From Ascidiaceihabitans sp. (GTDB lineage: Bacteria > Pseudomonadota > Alphaproteobacteria > Rhodobacterales > Rhodobacteraceae): DNA of 10,870 bases. How positions within the stretch are numbered: the first letter of the stretch is position 1; every line of letters starts with the position of its first letter. Shown here piece after piece: positions 1 to 7,250 of the stretch. The stretch spans positions 1 through 10,870 of the forward strand of contig JALZUL010000302.1 of assembly GCA_023301665.1 (NCBI GenBank), written 5' to 3'. The notes below the pieces were generated by a model. The model was not told where the DNA came from and searched no databases. It saw only the letters and a list, made by a program, of their open reading frames with translations. Both the position numbers and the translations under genes were made by a program.

Positions 1-876
1 GGTGGCGGTCACGCACCAGACATCATCAAGATTTGTGGTGAAGAGCACGTTTTGCCATCTTCGACCAATCCAACGCGGCCCTATACGGTCAATACGTTGG
101 AAGAACACTTGGACATGCTCATGGTATGTCACCACCTCGACAAATCCATCCCCGAGGACGTGGCATTTGCGGAAAGCCGTATTCGACGTGAAACCATTGC
201 TGCCGAAGATATTCTGCACGACATGGGCGCGTTTTCAATCATTGCGTCTGACAGCCAAGCGATGGGCCGTGTCGGTGAGGTTTTGATCCGGACATGGCAG
301 ACCGCGGATAAGATGAAGAAACAGCGTGGTCGCTTGCCAGAAGAAACAGGCGAAAACGATAACCAACGTGTACGGCGCTACATCGCGAAATACACGATCA
401 ACCCGTCTATCGCACATGGGATCAGCCACGAAATTGGCAGTATCACCGAAGGCAAACGTGCCGATTTGGTGATGTGGGACCCTGCGTTCTTTGGGGTGAA
501 GCCTGAGATGGTCTTGATGTCTGGCACGATTGTATCGGCGCAAATGGGTGATCCGAACGCGTCTATTCCAACGCCGCAACCGGTTTATAGCCGTCCGATG
601 TTTGGGGCCTATGGGCGCTCGGTCGAACATTCTGCCGTGACCTTTGTTTCTGCGGCGGCGCAGGCCGAGGGGATTGGGGACAAGCTGGGTCTTGCTAAGC
701 AAACAGTGGCGGTTCAGAACACGCGTAATATCGGGAAATCCGATTTGAAACTGAACACTGCAACACCGCATATTGAGGTGAACCCTGAAACCTATGAGGT
801 GCGCGCGAACGGTGAATTGCTCACGTGTGAACCGGCAAAGGAACTTCCAATGGCGCAACGGTATTTCTTATTCTAA
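1..876 (+). CDS. ureC: Urease alpha subunit, C-terminal half (5' end cut by window)
   Basis: UreC is the catalytic subunit of the cytoplasmic nickel enzyme urease, which hydrolyses urea to ammonia and carbamate. The frame is open from base 1, and 291 residues are visible of a family length near 570. The first residues, GGGHAPDII, align just after the nickel-ligand histidine that is residue 272 in the Klebsiella enzyme, so most nickel ligands lie off the left edge. Visible key residues are the mobile flap Cys43-His44 (MVCHH, Klebsiella Cys319/His320), the flap arginine in AESRIRRET (about residue 60) and the nickel ligand Asp84 in ASDSQAMG (Klebsiella Asp360). The C-terminus ends MAQRYFLF, as is usual for the family. 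The TAA stop shares its last A with the ureE ATG, so the genes are coupled. No broken or missing motif is seen; identification is firm. Confidence 0.98.
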   Translation, partial: GGGHAPDIIKICGEEHVLPSSTNPTRPYTVNTLEEHLDMLMVCHHLDKSIPEDVAFAESRIRRETIAAEDILHDMGAFSIIASDSQAMGRVGEVLIRTWQTADKMKKQRGRLPEETGENDNQRVRRYIAKYTINPSIAHGISHEIGSITEGKRADLVMWDPAFFGVKPEMVLMSGTIVSAQMGDPNASIPTPQPVYSRPMFGAYGRSVEHSAVTFVSAAAQAEGIGDKLGLAKQTVAVQNTRNIGKSDLKLNTATPHIEVNPETYEVRANGELLTCEPAKELPMAQRYFLF

Positions 877-1346
877 TGGCTGATTTTATTACTCAAGATA
901 TCCGCCGCGCTGGCCATTGGACTGGTCATTGCGATCGTTGCGTTATGACCTATGAAGATCGGTTTTTACGGCGCAAGGTGGTGCAAACAGAAAGCGGCCA
1001 AAGCGTGTTGGTCGATTTGGAACAGACCACGTCGCTTGAACACGGTGATGCATTTGTCCTTGAGGACGGACGTTTCATCGAGATCACAGCAGCACAGGAA
1101 CCTTTGATTGAGATCAAGGGCGATGATTTGGTGCGTTTGGCGTGGCATGTCGGCAATCGCCATACGCCTTGTCAGATTGAAAGCACCCGTCTGTTGATCC
1201 AAGCTGATCCCGTGATTGGTCACATGTTGGAACACCTCGGCGCGCGTATTCAAGAGGTGTCCGAACCCTTCACCCCAGAAGGCGGCGCTTACGGGCATGG
1301 GCGCACGCACAGCCACGAGCACGTGCATACCGCGCATGAACACTGA
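876..1346 (+). CDS. ureE: Urease accessory nickel metallochaperone UreE
   Basis: UreE carries nickel to the UreC-UreD-UreF-UreG activation complex in the cytoplasm. The 156-residue length is usual. The central metal-binding region has the signature HVGNRHTPC (residues 91-99), whose His96 corresponds to the essential dimer-interface nickel ligand of characterised UreE proteins. It is followed by DPVIGHMLEHLGARI. The N-terminal peptide-binding domain contains the familiar EDRFLRR stretch near residue 27. The last 16 residues hold seven histidines (HGRTHSHEHVHTAHEH), a nickel-storage tail seen in many but not all UreE proteins. An N-terminal CDRC pair (Cys19/Cys22) close to His14 and His18 is less usual. 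No clear Shine-Dalgarno sequence precedes the ATG, which overlaps the ureC stop by one base, so translational coupling is likely. The 3' end overlaps ureF by 11 bases. Confidence 0.96.
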   Translation: MADFITQDIRRAGHWTGHCDRCVMTYEDRFLRRKVVQTESGQSVLVDLEQTTSLEHGDAFVLEDGRFIEITAAQEPLIEIKGDDLVRLAWHVGNRHTPCQIESTRLLIQADPVIGHMLEHLGARIQEVSEPFTPEGGAYGHGRTHSHEHVHTAHEH

Positions 1347-1974
1347 TGTTCTGACCCTTGCGCAATTGTTGTCGCCGTCCTTTCCGGTCGGCGCATTTGC
1401 ATATTCGCATGGGTTAGAAATGGCCATCCACGACGGCCTGATCACGGACCGCGAAAGCTTACAGGCTTGGCTTACGGACCTATTGCGCTTTGGGGGCGCT
1501 CGTGCAGATGCTGTCTTGCTAAGCGTGGCAATGGCGACAGACCTAGCGGCCATCCAAGGCGTCGACGACAGTGCGCGCGCCTTTGCGGCCTCTAAGGAAC
1601 GCCTGCAAGAGACTGACCTACAAGGCGCGGCATTTTGCGAGACAGTCGCGCAGGTGTGGGATCTCAAGCTTAAGCGATTAAGTTACCCCGTTGCTGTTGG
1701 GCAAACAGCCAGAGCGATGTCTTTTGACCCCGAATTGTGCGCGGCTATGTATCTACAAGCTTTCGTCGGCAACCTGTGCGGGGCGGCGATGCGGCTGGTT
1801 CCTTTAGGGCAGACCGATGGGCAACGCGTTCAGGCGGCGCTAAAGCCGCTTTGCGTGTCGGTGGCCAAAGACGTACAGGGCGCGACGCTCGATGATTTGC
1901 ACAGCTGCACATTCATGTCAGACATCATGGCGATGCGCCATGAAACCCAATATTCACGCGTTTTCCGCACCTGA
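1336..1974 (+). CDS. ureF: Urease accessory protein UreF
   Basis: UreF is an all-helical cytoplasmic accessory protein that bridges UreD and the GTPase UreG and gates nickel insertion into apo-urease. The ATG at 1336 gives 212 residues starting MNTDVLTLAQLLSPSFPVGAFAYSHGLE, whose SPSFPVG-A-AYSHGLE pattern is the conserved UreF N-terminus. The C-terminus DIMAMRHETQYSRVFRT matches the conserved UreF tail that contacts UreG and UreD. The frame stays open 40 codons upstream to 1216, but that extension lies inside ureE and has no UreF-like sequence, so 1336 is preferred. There is no strong Shine-Dalgarno sequence; the start sits 11 bases inside the end of ureE, implying coupled translation. Length and motifs appear intact. 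Confidence 0.96.
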   Translation: MNTDVLTLAQLLSPSFPVGAFAYSHGLEMAIHDGLITDRESLQAWLTDLLRFGGARADAVLLSVAMATDLAAIQGVDDSARAFAASKERLQETDLQGAAFCETVAQVWDLKLKRLSYPVAVGQTARAMSFDPELCAAMYLQAFVGNLCGAAMRLVPLGQTDGQRVQAALKPLCVSVAKDVQGATLDDLHSCTFMSDIMAMRHETQYSRVFRT

Positions 1975-1994
1975 ACTCCAGATCATCACGACCT

Positions 1995-2002
1995 AAGAAG
2001 GA
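1995..2002 (+). promoter_or_regulatory. Ribosome binding site of ureG
   Basis: AAGAAGGA ends 7 bases before the ureG ATG at 2010, a near-ideal spacing. It is the only clear Shine-Dalgarno sequence among the visible urease genes and fits ureG being the only one separated by a gap (35 bases) from its upstream neighbour. Confidence 0.75.
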
Positions 2003-2009
2003 ACTACAA

Positions 2010-2627
2010 ATGTCAAAACATGGCCCGTTGCGTATTGGAATCGGTGGCCCCGTGGGTGCGGGTAAAACCACTCTGACAGCCAATTTGGCCAAACTGTTGC
2101 ACCCGCAATTGTCGATCGGGGTGATAACCAATGACATCTACACGCAAGAAGACGCTGAGGCGTTGATGCGCATGCAAATCCTGCCACAAGATCGCGTCAT
2201 TGGGGTCGAGACAGGCGGCTGCCCACATACCGCGATCCGCGAGGATGCGTCGATCAATCTGGCTGCTATTGCACAGATGCGCGAGCAACACCCTGACGTG
2301 GAAATCGTTTTGATTGAAAGTGGCGGCGATAACCTGTCAGCGACGTTTAGTCCTGAATTGGCGGATGTGACCATCTATGTGATCGATGTCGCCGCGGGCG
2401 AAGAAATCCCGCGCAAAGGCGGCCCTGCGATTACCAAATCCGATATTTTGGTGATTAACAAAACTGATTTGGCACCATACGTCGGCGCATCGCTTGAGGT
2501 GATGGAGCGTGACGCGATAAAGATGCGCAGCGGCAAGCCGTTTATCTTTACATCGTTGCGCAATGGCAAAGGGGCCGCAGAAGTGGTCGAATTGCTCGCG
2601 CAAATCGGAGGCTTCACAGCCCCTTAA
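2010..2627 (+). CDS. ureG: Urease accessory GTPase UreG
   Basis: UreG is a SIMIBI-class GTPase; its GTP-driven dimerisation traps nickel and delivers it to urease. The 205-residue protein has every expected motif: P-loop GPVGAGKT (residues 13-20), VETGGCPHTAIRED with the nickel-binding Cys71-Pro-His73, ESGGDN (103-108) as Walker B/switch region, and the guanine-specificity motif NKTD (150-153). An AAGAAGGA ribosome binding site lies 7 bases upstream. It is the last plus-strand gene in the window. Its stop is only 11 bases from the stop of the convergent urtE. The family is very conserved, and the closest relative HypB (hydrogenase) differs in its N-terminus and lacks the CPH motif in this context, so identification is firm. 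Confidence 0.98.
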   Translation: MSKHGPLRIGIGGPVGAGKTTLTANLAKLLHPQLSIGVITNDIYTQEDAEALMRMQILPQDRVIGVETGGCPHTAIREDASINLAAIAQMREQHPDVEIVLIESGGDNLSATFSPELADVTIYVIDVAAGEEIPRKGGPAITKSDILVINKTDLAPYVGASLEVMERDAIKMRSGKPFIFTSLRNGKGAAEVVELLAQIGGFTAP

Positions 2628-2638
2628 CATGGTGTGTC

Positions 2639-2677
2639 TTAAACAAGGACCTGTTGGTAAAGCTCGTCCTTGCTTAA
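2639..2677. repeat. Inverted repeat at the ureG/urtE convergent junction
   Basis: TTAAACAAGGAC (2639-2650) pairs with GTCCTTGCTTAA (2666-2677): 11 of 12 positions match, with one A/C mismatch and a 15-base loop. The left arm begins exactly at the urtE stop codon, so the repeat lies in the last codons of urtE. Neither strand has a T-run after the stem, so it is not a canonical Rho-independent terminator. It could still form in the 3' end of either convergent transcript and slow or stabilise it. The role is inference. Confidence 0.4.
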
Positions 2678-3334
2678 CGCATCTGCCCGCTTGTTAAAGA
2701 CGACCTCACCGCGGTTCATCACGTTGAATTCTGTTCCTAGATCATAGGCAAAATCAAAGAACTGCTCGACCAGAATGATCGCCATTTCACCTTGTTCACA
2801 CAGGATGCGGATCACGTCACCGATCTGTTGAATGATGTTGGGCTGGATTCCTTCGGTGGGTTCATCCAAAAGCAAAACACGTGGTTTCGTGATCAATGCG
2901 CGGGCAATGGCAAGCTGCTGTTGCTGCCCGCCTGATAGATCACCGCCACGTCTGTCGATCATGTCTTTGAGTACTGGAAACAGATCAAAGATCTGGTCAG
3001 GGACATGGTGTTGATCTTTGGGCAGGCAGGCAAAGCCGGATTCCAAGTTCTCACCTACAGTCATCATAGGGAAAACTTCGCGCCCTTGTGGCACGTAAGC
3101 AATCCCCGCGCGCGCTGCATCAAACGCGCTGGGGTGGTTTAAGGCTTCACCGTCAAGGGTGATGTCACCCGTCGCATAAGGATGACGGCCAGCAATAGCC
3201 CGCAAAAGGCTGGTCTTACCCACACCATTGGTGCCCATCACGGTTGTCACTTCACCAACCTGAGCTTTTAAATCAACGCCGTTCAAAATTTGGCTTTGGC
3301 CATACTTGAGCGTGAGGTTTTGGATTTCCAACAT
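2639..3334 (-). CDS. urtE: Urea ABC transporter ATP-binding protein UrtE
   Basis: This is the second of the two cytoplasmic ATPases that power the urea importer, of the LivF (branched-chain amino acid) type. The 231-residue protein shows Walker A GTNGVGKTS (34-42), Q-loop Gln83 in YVPQGREVFP, signature LSGGQQQQLAIARAL (133-147) and Walker B LLLDEP followed by TEGIQP (154-165). The switch position reads LVEQ (Gln191) instead of histidine, as is normal in LivF-type ATPases. YVPQGRE and EPTEGIQP distinguish UrtE well from general LivF proteins. The start follows the urtD stop by only 2 bases, with AGGA 8 bases upstream of the ATG. It is the last gene of the urt operon and converges on ureG. Confidence 0.96.
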   Translation of the reverse strand: MLEIQNLTLKYGQSQILNGVDLKAQVGEVTTVMGTNGVGKTSLLRAIAGRHPYATGDITLDGEALNHPSAFDAARAGIAYVPQGREVFPMMTVGENLESGFACLPKDQHHVPDQIFDLFPVLKDMIDRRGGDLSGGQQQQLAIARALITKPRVLLLDEPTEGIQPNIIQQIGDVIRILCEQGEMAIILVEQFFDFAYDLGTEFNVMNRGEVVFNKRADALSKDELYQQVLV

Positions 3335-3336
3335 AA

Positions 3337-4080
3337 TTAGCGTCCTAGATAGACGTCAATTACGTCTTGATTTTGTGTGACGTGATTCAACGTGCCTTCT
3401 GCAAGAACGGAACCTTGGTGCAAAACGGTGACTTTGCAGTTGAGGCGGCGGATGAATTCCATGTCATGCTCAATCACAACAACCGCGCGGGTCTTAGCCG
3501 CGCGCACCAATAGGTCTGTGGTGTGTTCACGTTCCGCCGGGGTCATCCCCGCGGCAGGTTCATCCACCAGCAGTAAGCGGGGGGCTTGCGCAAGCAACAT
3601 GCCAATTTCGAGCCACTGCTTTTGTCCGTGGCTTAGGGCGCCAGAGGTGCGATCCAAAGCGTCGGTCAACCCAATCTCGTCACTGATCTCACGCACACGT
3701 TCTTCACGGTCGTTGGCACCACCACGCTTCAATAGAATGTCAAAAGGGCCTCGCGGGTTCTTTAAGGCCATCACGATGTTTTCGCGCACGGTTTGCGCCT
3801 CAAATACTGTTGGCTTTTGGAACTTTCGCCCGATCCCTTGTTGGGCAATCTGGCTTTCGTTCATGCCGATCAACGACACAGATTTTTCGCCCCATATCAC
3901 CCGACCTTCATCAGGTTTTGTTTTGCCGGTGACAATATCCATAAATGTGGTTTTCCCAGCACCGTTTGGCCCGATCACCGCGCGCAATTCTGGTTCGCCA
4001 ATTTGAAACGAAAGGTTGTTGATGGCCTTAAAGCCGTCAAAACTGACGCTTACACCTGAGACTTCAAGCAAACTGCTCAT
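3337..4080 (-). CDS. urtD: Urea ABC transporter ATP-binding protein UrtD
   Basis: This is the first cytoplasmic ATPase of the urea importer, of the LivG type. The 247-residue protein has Walker A GPNGAGKTT (37-45), Q-loop GRKFQKPTVF (Gln88), the signature variant LSHGQKQWLEIGMLL (149-163), Walker B LLLVDEPAAGMTP (169-181) and a proper H-loop, VVIEHDMEF (His205). LSHGQKQWLEIG and the ending VYLGR are characteristic of UrtD. The ATG overlaps the urtC stop in an ATGA arrangement (4077-4080), with a strong AAAGGAG ribosome binding site at 4088-4094, 7 bases upstream. No motif is missing; identification is firm. Confidence 0.97.
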   Translation of the reverse strand: MSSLLEVSGVSVSFDGFKAINNLSFQIGEPELRAVIGPNGAGKTTFMDIVTGKTKPDEGRVIWGEKSVSLIGMNESQIAQQGIGRKFQKPTVFEAQTVRENIVMALKNPRGPFDILLKRGGANDREERVREISDEIGLTDALDRTSGALSHGQKQWLEIGMLLAQAPRLLLVDEPAAGMTPAEREHTTDLLVRAAKTRAVVVIEHDMEFIRRLNCKVTVLHQGSVLAEGTLNHVTQNQDVIDVYLGR

Positions 4081-5252
4081 GCTTTATCTCCTTTGCGGCT
4101 CGAAAGTAGGTCAAACAAACCGCCGATGCCTTTTGGAAAGAACAAGGTGACAGCGACAAAGGTGAGGCCAAGCAGGACAAGCCACCAGTCGGTCCATTTC
4201 ACAACGTAAAAGCCAAGGTTGATGTCAGGTGCGCTGCCGCCGGTGAACCATGAAGACAATAGTGAGACAACGGCGGCTCCAATGACGGCACCGTACAAAC
4301 GACCGCGGCCCCCAATAGCCACCCATACCGCAAGGTAAATAGAGGCAATGGGCGCGATTTCAGCGGGGTTGATGATGCCTGCTTGTGGATAGTAAAGCGC
4401 ACCGGCAATGCCCGCGACCATCGCTGTGATGGTAAAGACGAACAGCTTGTAATGTTCCACTTGATAGCCAAGGAAGCGCACGCGGGCTTCGTTGTCGCGC
4501 ACGGCGCGGATAACAGAACCAAGCTTGCCAGACGTGATCCATGCAAACAAAACGTATCCCAAGCCAAGCGCTAGAGCGGAGGCCCAGAAGAACCAAAGCG
4601 AGAGGGTTGCTTGCGATGTCTCTTCAAAGCCCGGAATGTTCTGCAAGCCTGACAGACCATTGTTGCCACGCAGGCCTGTGTCGTTTTGGAAGAAATACAG
4701 CGACAGGGCGAGGGTCATCGCTTGGGTCAGGATCGACAGGTATACGCCTGTTACACGACTGCGAAATGCAAGCCAACCAAAGACCAGCGCCAGTAGGCCA
4801 GGAACCAAAACCACGGCGAGCAATTGCAAGCTTAGGGAATGGGAAAACGCCCAGATGACTGGGAATTCAGAGCTGCCAACAACGCCGAAAATCTGTGTGC
4901 CCACGGCCTCTGTCACTTCGGCGGGGGTTGGGGGGAGCAAACCTGTTTCAAGCGATGTGACAACGATGTCGCGTGTGCGTTCATACATCAGCCACATGCC
5001 GATGGCATATCCGCCAATGCCGAAGAATGCGAAATGGCCAAGGCTCAAGATCCCGCAATAGCCCCAGACAACATCCATCGCGATTGCGATCAAGCAAAGG
5101 CAAAGTGTTTTGCCAAGCGTTTTGAGGAATGACGTTGAAATGACAGAAGAGCCTGCCGCTTCGCTAAAGATGGTAACCGCGACGGTAAAGCCCGCGAGTA
5201 CCAGTAAGAACCACAAAATCGATGGGTTACGTGCGATAAAACTGCGTTCCAT
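4077..5252 (-). CDS. urtC: Urea ABC transporter permease UrtC
   Basis: UrtC is an inner-membrane permease of the LivM type; with UrtB it forms the channel for urea. The 391-residue protein begins MERSFIARN, followed by a first hydrophobic segment at about residues 12-29. It contains GHFAFFGIGGYAIG (72-85), a long loop (about 90-135), several further membrane segments, the ATPase-coupling loop RAVRDNEARVRFLGY (249-263) and the C-terminal FFPKGIGGLFDLL. The frame also allows a TTG start at 5258 that would overlap the urtB stop. The ATG at 5252 is preferred because GGGAG (5260-5264) is 7 bases before it but only 1 base before the TTG. With this start the gap to urtB is 2 bases; the 3' end overlaps urtD by 4 bases. 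Confidence 0.95.
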   Translation of the reverse strand: MERSFIARNPSILWFLLVLAGFTVAVTIFSEAAGSSVISTSFLKTLGKTLCLCLIAIAMDVVWGYCGILSLGHFAFFGIGGYAIGMWLMYERTRDIVVTSLETGLLPPTPAEVTEAVGTQIFGVVGSSEFPVIWAFSHSLSLQLLAVVLVPGLLALVFGWLAFRSRVTGVYLSILTQAMTLALSLYFFQNDTGLRGNNGLSGLQNIPGFEETSQATLSLWFFWASALALGLGYVLFAWITSGKLGSVIRAVRDNEARVRFLGYQVEHYKLFVFTITAMVAGIAGALYYPQAGIINPAEIAPIASIYLAVWVAIGGRGRLYGAVIGAAVVSLLSSWFTGGSAPDINLGFYVVKWTDWWLVLLGLTFVAVTLFFPKGIGGLFDLLSSRKGDKA

Positions 5253-5254
5253 GA

Positions 5255-7180
5255 TCAATCTCCCGCCGCGCGACCTTTGAGGGCGACAATGCCCTTAGGT
5301 CTGAATTGAATGAATAAGATCACGAACAAGATCATGTAGGTCTGCGCGGCCAATGTGTTGGATGGGTTGAACCATTCAATACCTTTTTGGCCAAAGCCGA
5401 TCATCACAGCCCCTGCAAGGGTGCCCCAAACGTTACCAACGCCACCCACAACAACAGTCATAAAGCTTTGTACGATGTAATCAGAACCCATTTCAGAGGT
5501 CACTTTTGCATAAAGCCCAATTGCGACACCCGCGATGCCCGCGATTCCAGAACCAAGGCCAAAGGTGAGCATGTTGATGCGATCAGGGTTGATGCCCATG
5601 GACGACGCCATGCCTGGGTTTTGGGTCACTGCGCGGACCTCTAGACCCAGTCGGGTGCGTTTCAAAATGTACAGGATCAAGCCAAGAAAAATCAAAGCCA
5701 GTACAAAGATCGCGATACGGATGTAGCTGATTTGGATGATGTCGTTCATGACCCACGCACCGGCCAACCAATCAGGTGACGTCAAAGGGCGGGCCTGTGT
5801 GCCAAAGATGTTCTTTGCCAATTGCTGAAGCACGATTGAGATACCAAACGTGGCAAGCAACGTCTCAAGCGGACGGTCATAGAGCCAACGGATCACCAAG
5901 CGTTCCATCACCACACCAGCCGCAAAAGTAACTGCAAATGCTACGGGCAGGGCGACGATGATCGAAACGGTGTAATTGGGAATGAACAATTGAACGACAT
6001 AGCCGGTGTAGGCACCCAACATGATGAATTCGCCGTGTGCCATGTTGATGACACCCATCACGCCAAATGTAATGGCAAGACCAATAGCGGCTAAGAAAAA
6101 GATTGATGCAAGGGAAAGAGCATCAAGCGTCAAGTCCGCGAATTGTGCGCTTGATACCCGTGTCTCGACCGCTTTTAACGCAGCTTTTGCTGCTGCGGTG
6201 ACTTCGGTGTCTTTCTCGGTATAGAGCTCAAAGAAGACGTGGTTTGCCAAGGCTGCATCGCGATCAGCTTGGGTGACCAAAACGGCGGCAAGCCCCTCGT
6301 CTGCCAGTTTCGCATAGGCTTGCTCACGTTTGCTCGGATCATCCATTTGTGAGAGGGCAAAACCAGCGATGCGACCCTCTACAATGTTGGCCTCAAGGAC
6401 CTGTCGAATTTCAGCTGGGGTTTGGGCGTGTGTGGCAAGGCCGGCCTCGACCAACTTCTCGTAATTTTCGTCAGGGGCTTCACTTGGGTCAAGAATTGCA
6501 GCGACATTGCCATCCGGTGCTTCTGCGGCAACGCGAGATTTTGTCGTCAGTATTTGGTTTAGCACGGCGCGCGCTTCGATGGATGTATCCGCCGCGAGGC
6601 TTTCGATGGCAGACACACGCTCGACCGTTGTTTCACCAAAACTTGCGGTAAGGAAATTCGCCAATTGAATTTTGCGGGCTTTCAATGTGGCATCTGCTTC
6701 GCCTTCGATAGAGGCGACAAGAGGTGCCAACTGGCTGGTATCTGGGCGCCGCGCAATAGAGGCTACAGCCGTGGTGCGGCGCTCTAAATCGGGGTCGGTT
6801 AGTTGGAATTGGACCAGAGCAGTGCCAATCAAGCGTCGTACACCACCATTGGGTTTGAGTTGTTTGAATTCGGCTTTTGCGCCAGTACTCACGTCACCGT
6901 TGTCGATGTTGGTGAGTGTTAGCTTGTCGCCTTCAGCTTGTGCGATGAAAAACAAACCATCCTCGCGTTGCCACACGTTTTTGTCGGACCATTGCTCAAG
7001 GAACGAGGTGACTTGCGGCAGGCCAGAAGCGGCGAGTTCATCCAGCACGATACCAACAGATTTACGCGAAGGTTTCGCAATCTCGGACGCATTGGTTTGA
7101 AGGAGGGTTTGGAGGTCTTGGGCAGATGCGGCTGTAATACCCCCAAGAAAAATTAAGCAAGCTAGCATAAAGCGGCGCAT
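5255..7180 (-). CDS. urtB: Urea ABC transporter permease UrtB, long form with exported N-terminal domain
   Basis: UrtB is the LivH-type inner-membrane permease of the urea importer. From the ATG at 7180 it has 641 residues, about twice the bare permease. Order: signal peptide MRRFMLACLIFLGGITAASA (cleavage after Ala20); a soluble region of about 21-345, apparently periplasmic, with HEAT-like helical stretches (for example DPDLERRTTAVASIARR near 130 and TTVERVSAIESLAADTS near 185); then the membrane part from about 350, with GVMGVINMAHGEF (373-385), the coupling loop RAVTQNPGMASSMGI (516-530) and the end FRPKGIVALKGR. The frame stays open to a GTG at 7225, but that lies in the loop of the 7211-7241 hairpin and would precede the signal peptide, so it is rejected. 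The ATG has only a weak GAAAG upstream. Long UrtB proteins are known in proteobacteria; the job of the extra domain is unknown, and contact with UrtA is my inference. Confidence 0.94.
   Translation of the reverse strand: MRRFMLACLIFLGGITAASAQDLQTLLQTNASEIAKPSRKSVGIVLDELAASGLPQVTSFLEQWSDKNVWQREDGLFFIAQAEGDKLTLTNIDNGDVSTGAKAEFKQLKPNGGVRRLIGTALVQFQLTDPDLERRTTAVASIARRPDTSQLAPLVASIEGEADATLKARKIQLANFLTASFGETTVERVSAIESLAADTSIEARAVLNQILTTKSRVAAEAPDGNVAAILDPSEAPDENYEKLVEAGLATHAQTPAEIRQVLEANIVEGRIAGFALSQMDDPSKREQAYAKLADEGLAAVLVTQADRDAALANHVFFELYTEKDTEVTAAAKAALKAVETRVSSAQFADLTLDALSLASIFFLAAIGLAITFGVMGVINMAHGEFIMLGAYTGYVVQLFIPNYTVSIIVALPVAFAVTFAAGVVMERLVIRWLYDRPLETLLATFGISIVLQQLAKNIFGTQARPLTSPDWLAGAWVMNDIIQISYIRIAIFVLALIFLGLILYILKRTRLGLEVRAVTQNPGMASSMGINPDRINMLTFGLGSGIAGIAGVAIGLYAKVTSEMGSDYIVQSFMTVVVGGVGNVWGTLAGAVMIGFGQKGIEWFNPSNTLAAQTYMILFVILFIQFRPKGIVALKGRAAGD
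5260..5264 (-). promoter_or_regulatory. Ribosome binding site deciding the urtC start
   Basis: GGGAG on the minus strand lies 7 bases upstream of the ATG at 5252 and only 1 base from the alternative TTG at 5258. The spacing therefore favours the ATG. The site is inside the 3' end of urtB, consistent with coupled translation. Confidence 0.6.
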
Positions 7181-7210
7181 AGGGGGACTTTCGGTCTTCG
7201 GTAAAAGAGA

Positions 7211-7241
7211 GGCCTGCGCATTCACCAGAAATGCGCAGGCC
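7211..7241 (-). terminator. Perfect 12-bp hairpin between urtA and urtB (partial terminator or stabiliser)
   Basis: GGCCTGCGCATT (7211-7222) and AATGCGCAGGCC (7230-7241) form a perfect 12-bp, GC-rich stem with a 7-base loop. On the transcribed (minus) strand it starts 9 bases after the urtA stop and is followed by TCTCTTTTAC, a short imperfect U-run. It resembles an intrinsic terminator weakened in its U-tract, or a 3' stabilising hairpin. Such elements after a binding-protein gene typically let the binding protein be made in excess over the permease. The hairpin itself is directly visible; its effect is inferred. Confidence 0.75.
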
Positions 7242-7250
7242 GTGTTTAGA

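Noticed and set aside
4492..5061. A 189-codon plus-strand frame antisense to urtC
   Set aside because: It lies wholly opposite a clear permease gene and shows the low-complexity Arg/Ser/Pro composition typical of a reverse-strand shadow.
7181..7225. Upstream GTG start for urtB
   Set aside because: It falls within the hairpin loop and would place 15 hydrophilic residues before the signal peptide. The ATG at 7180 begins directly with the positively charged signal sequence.
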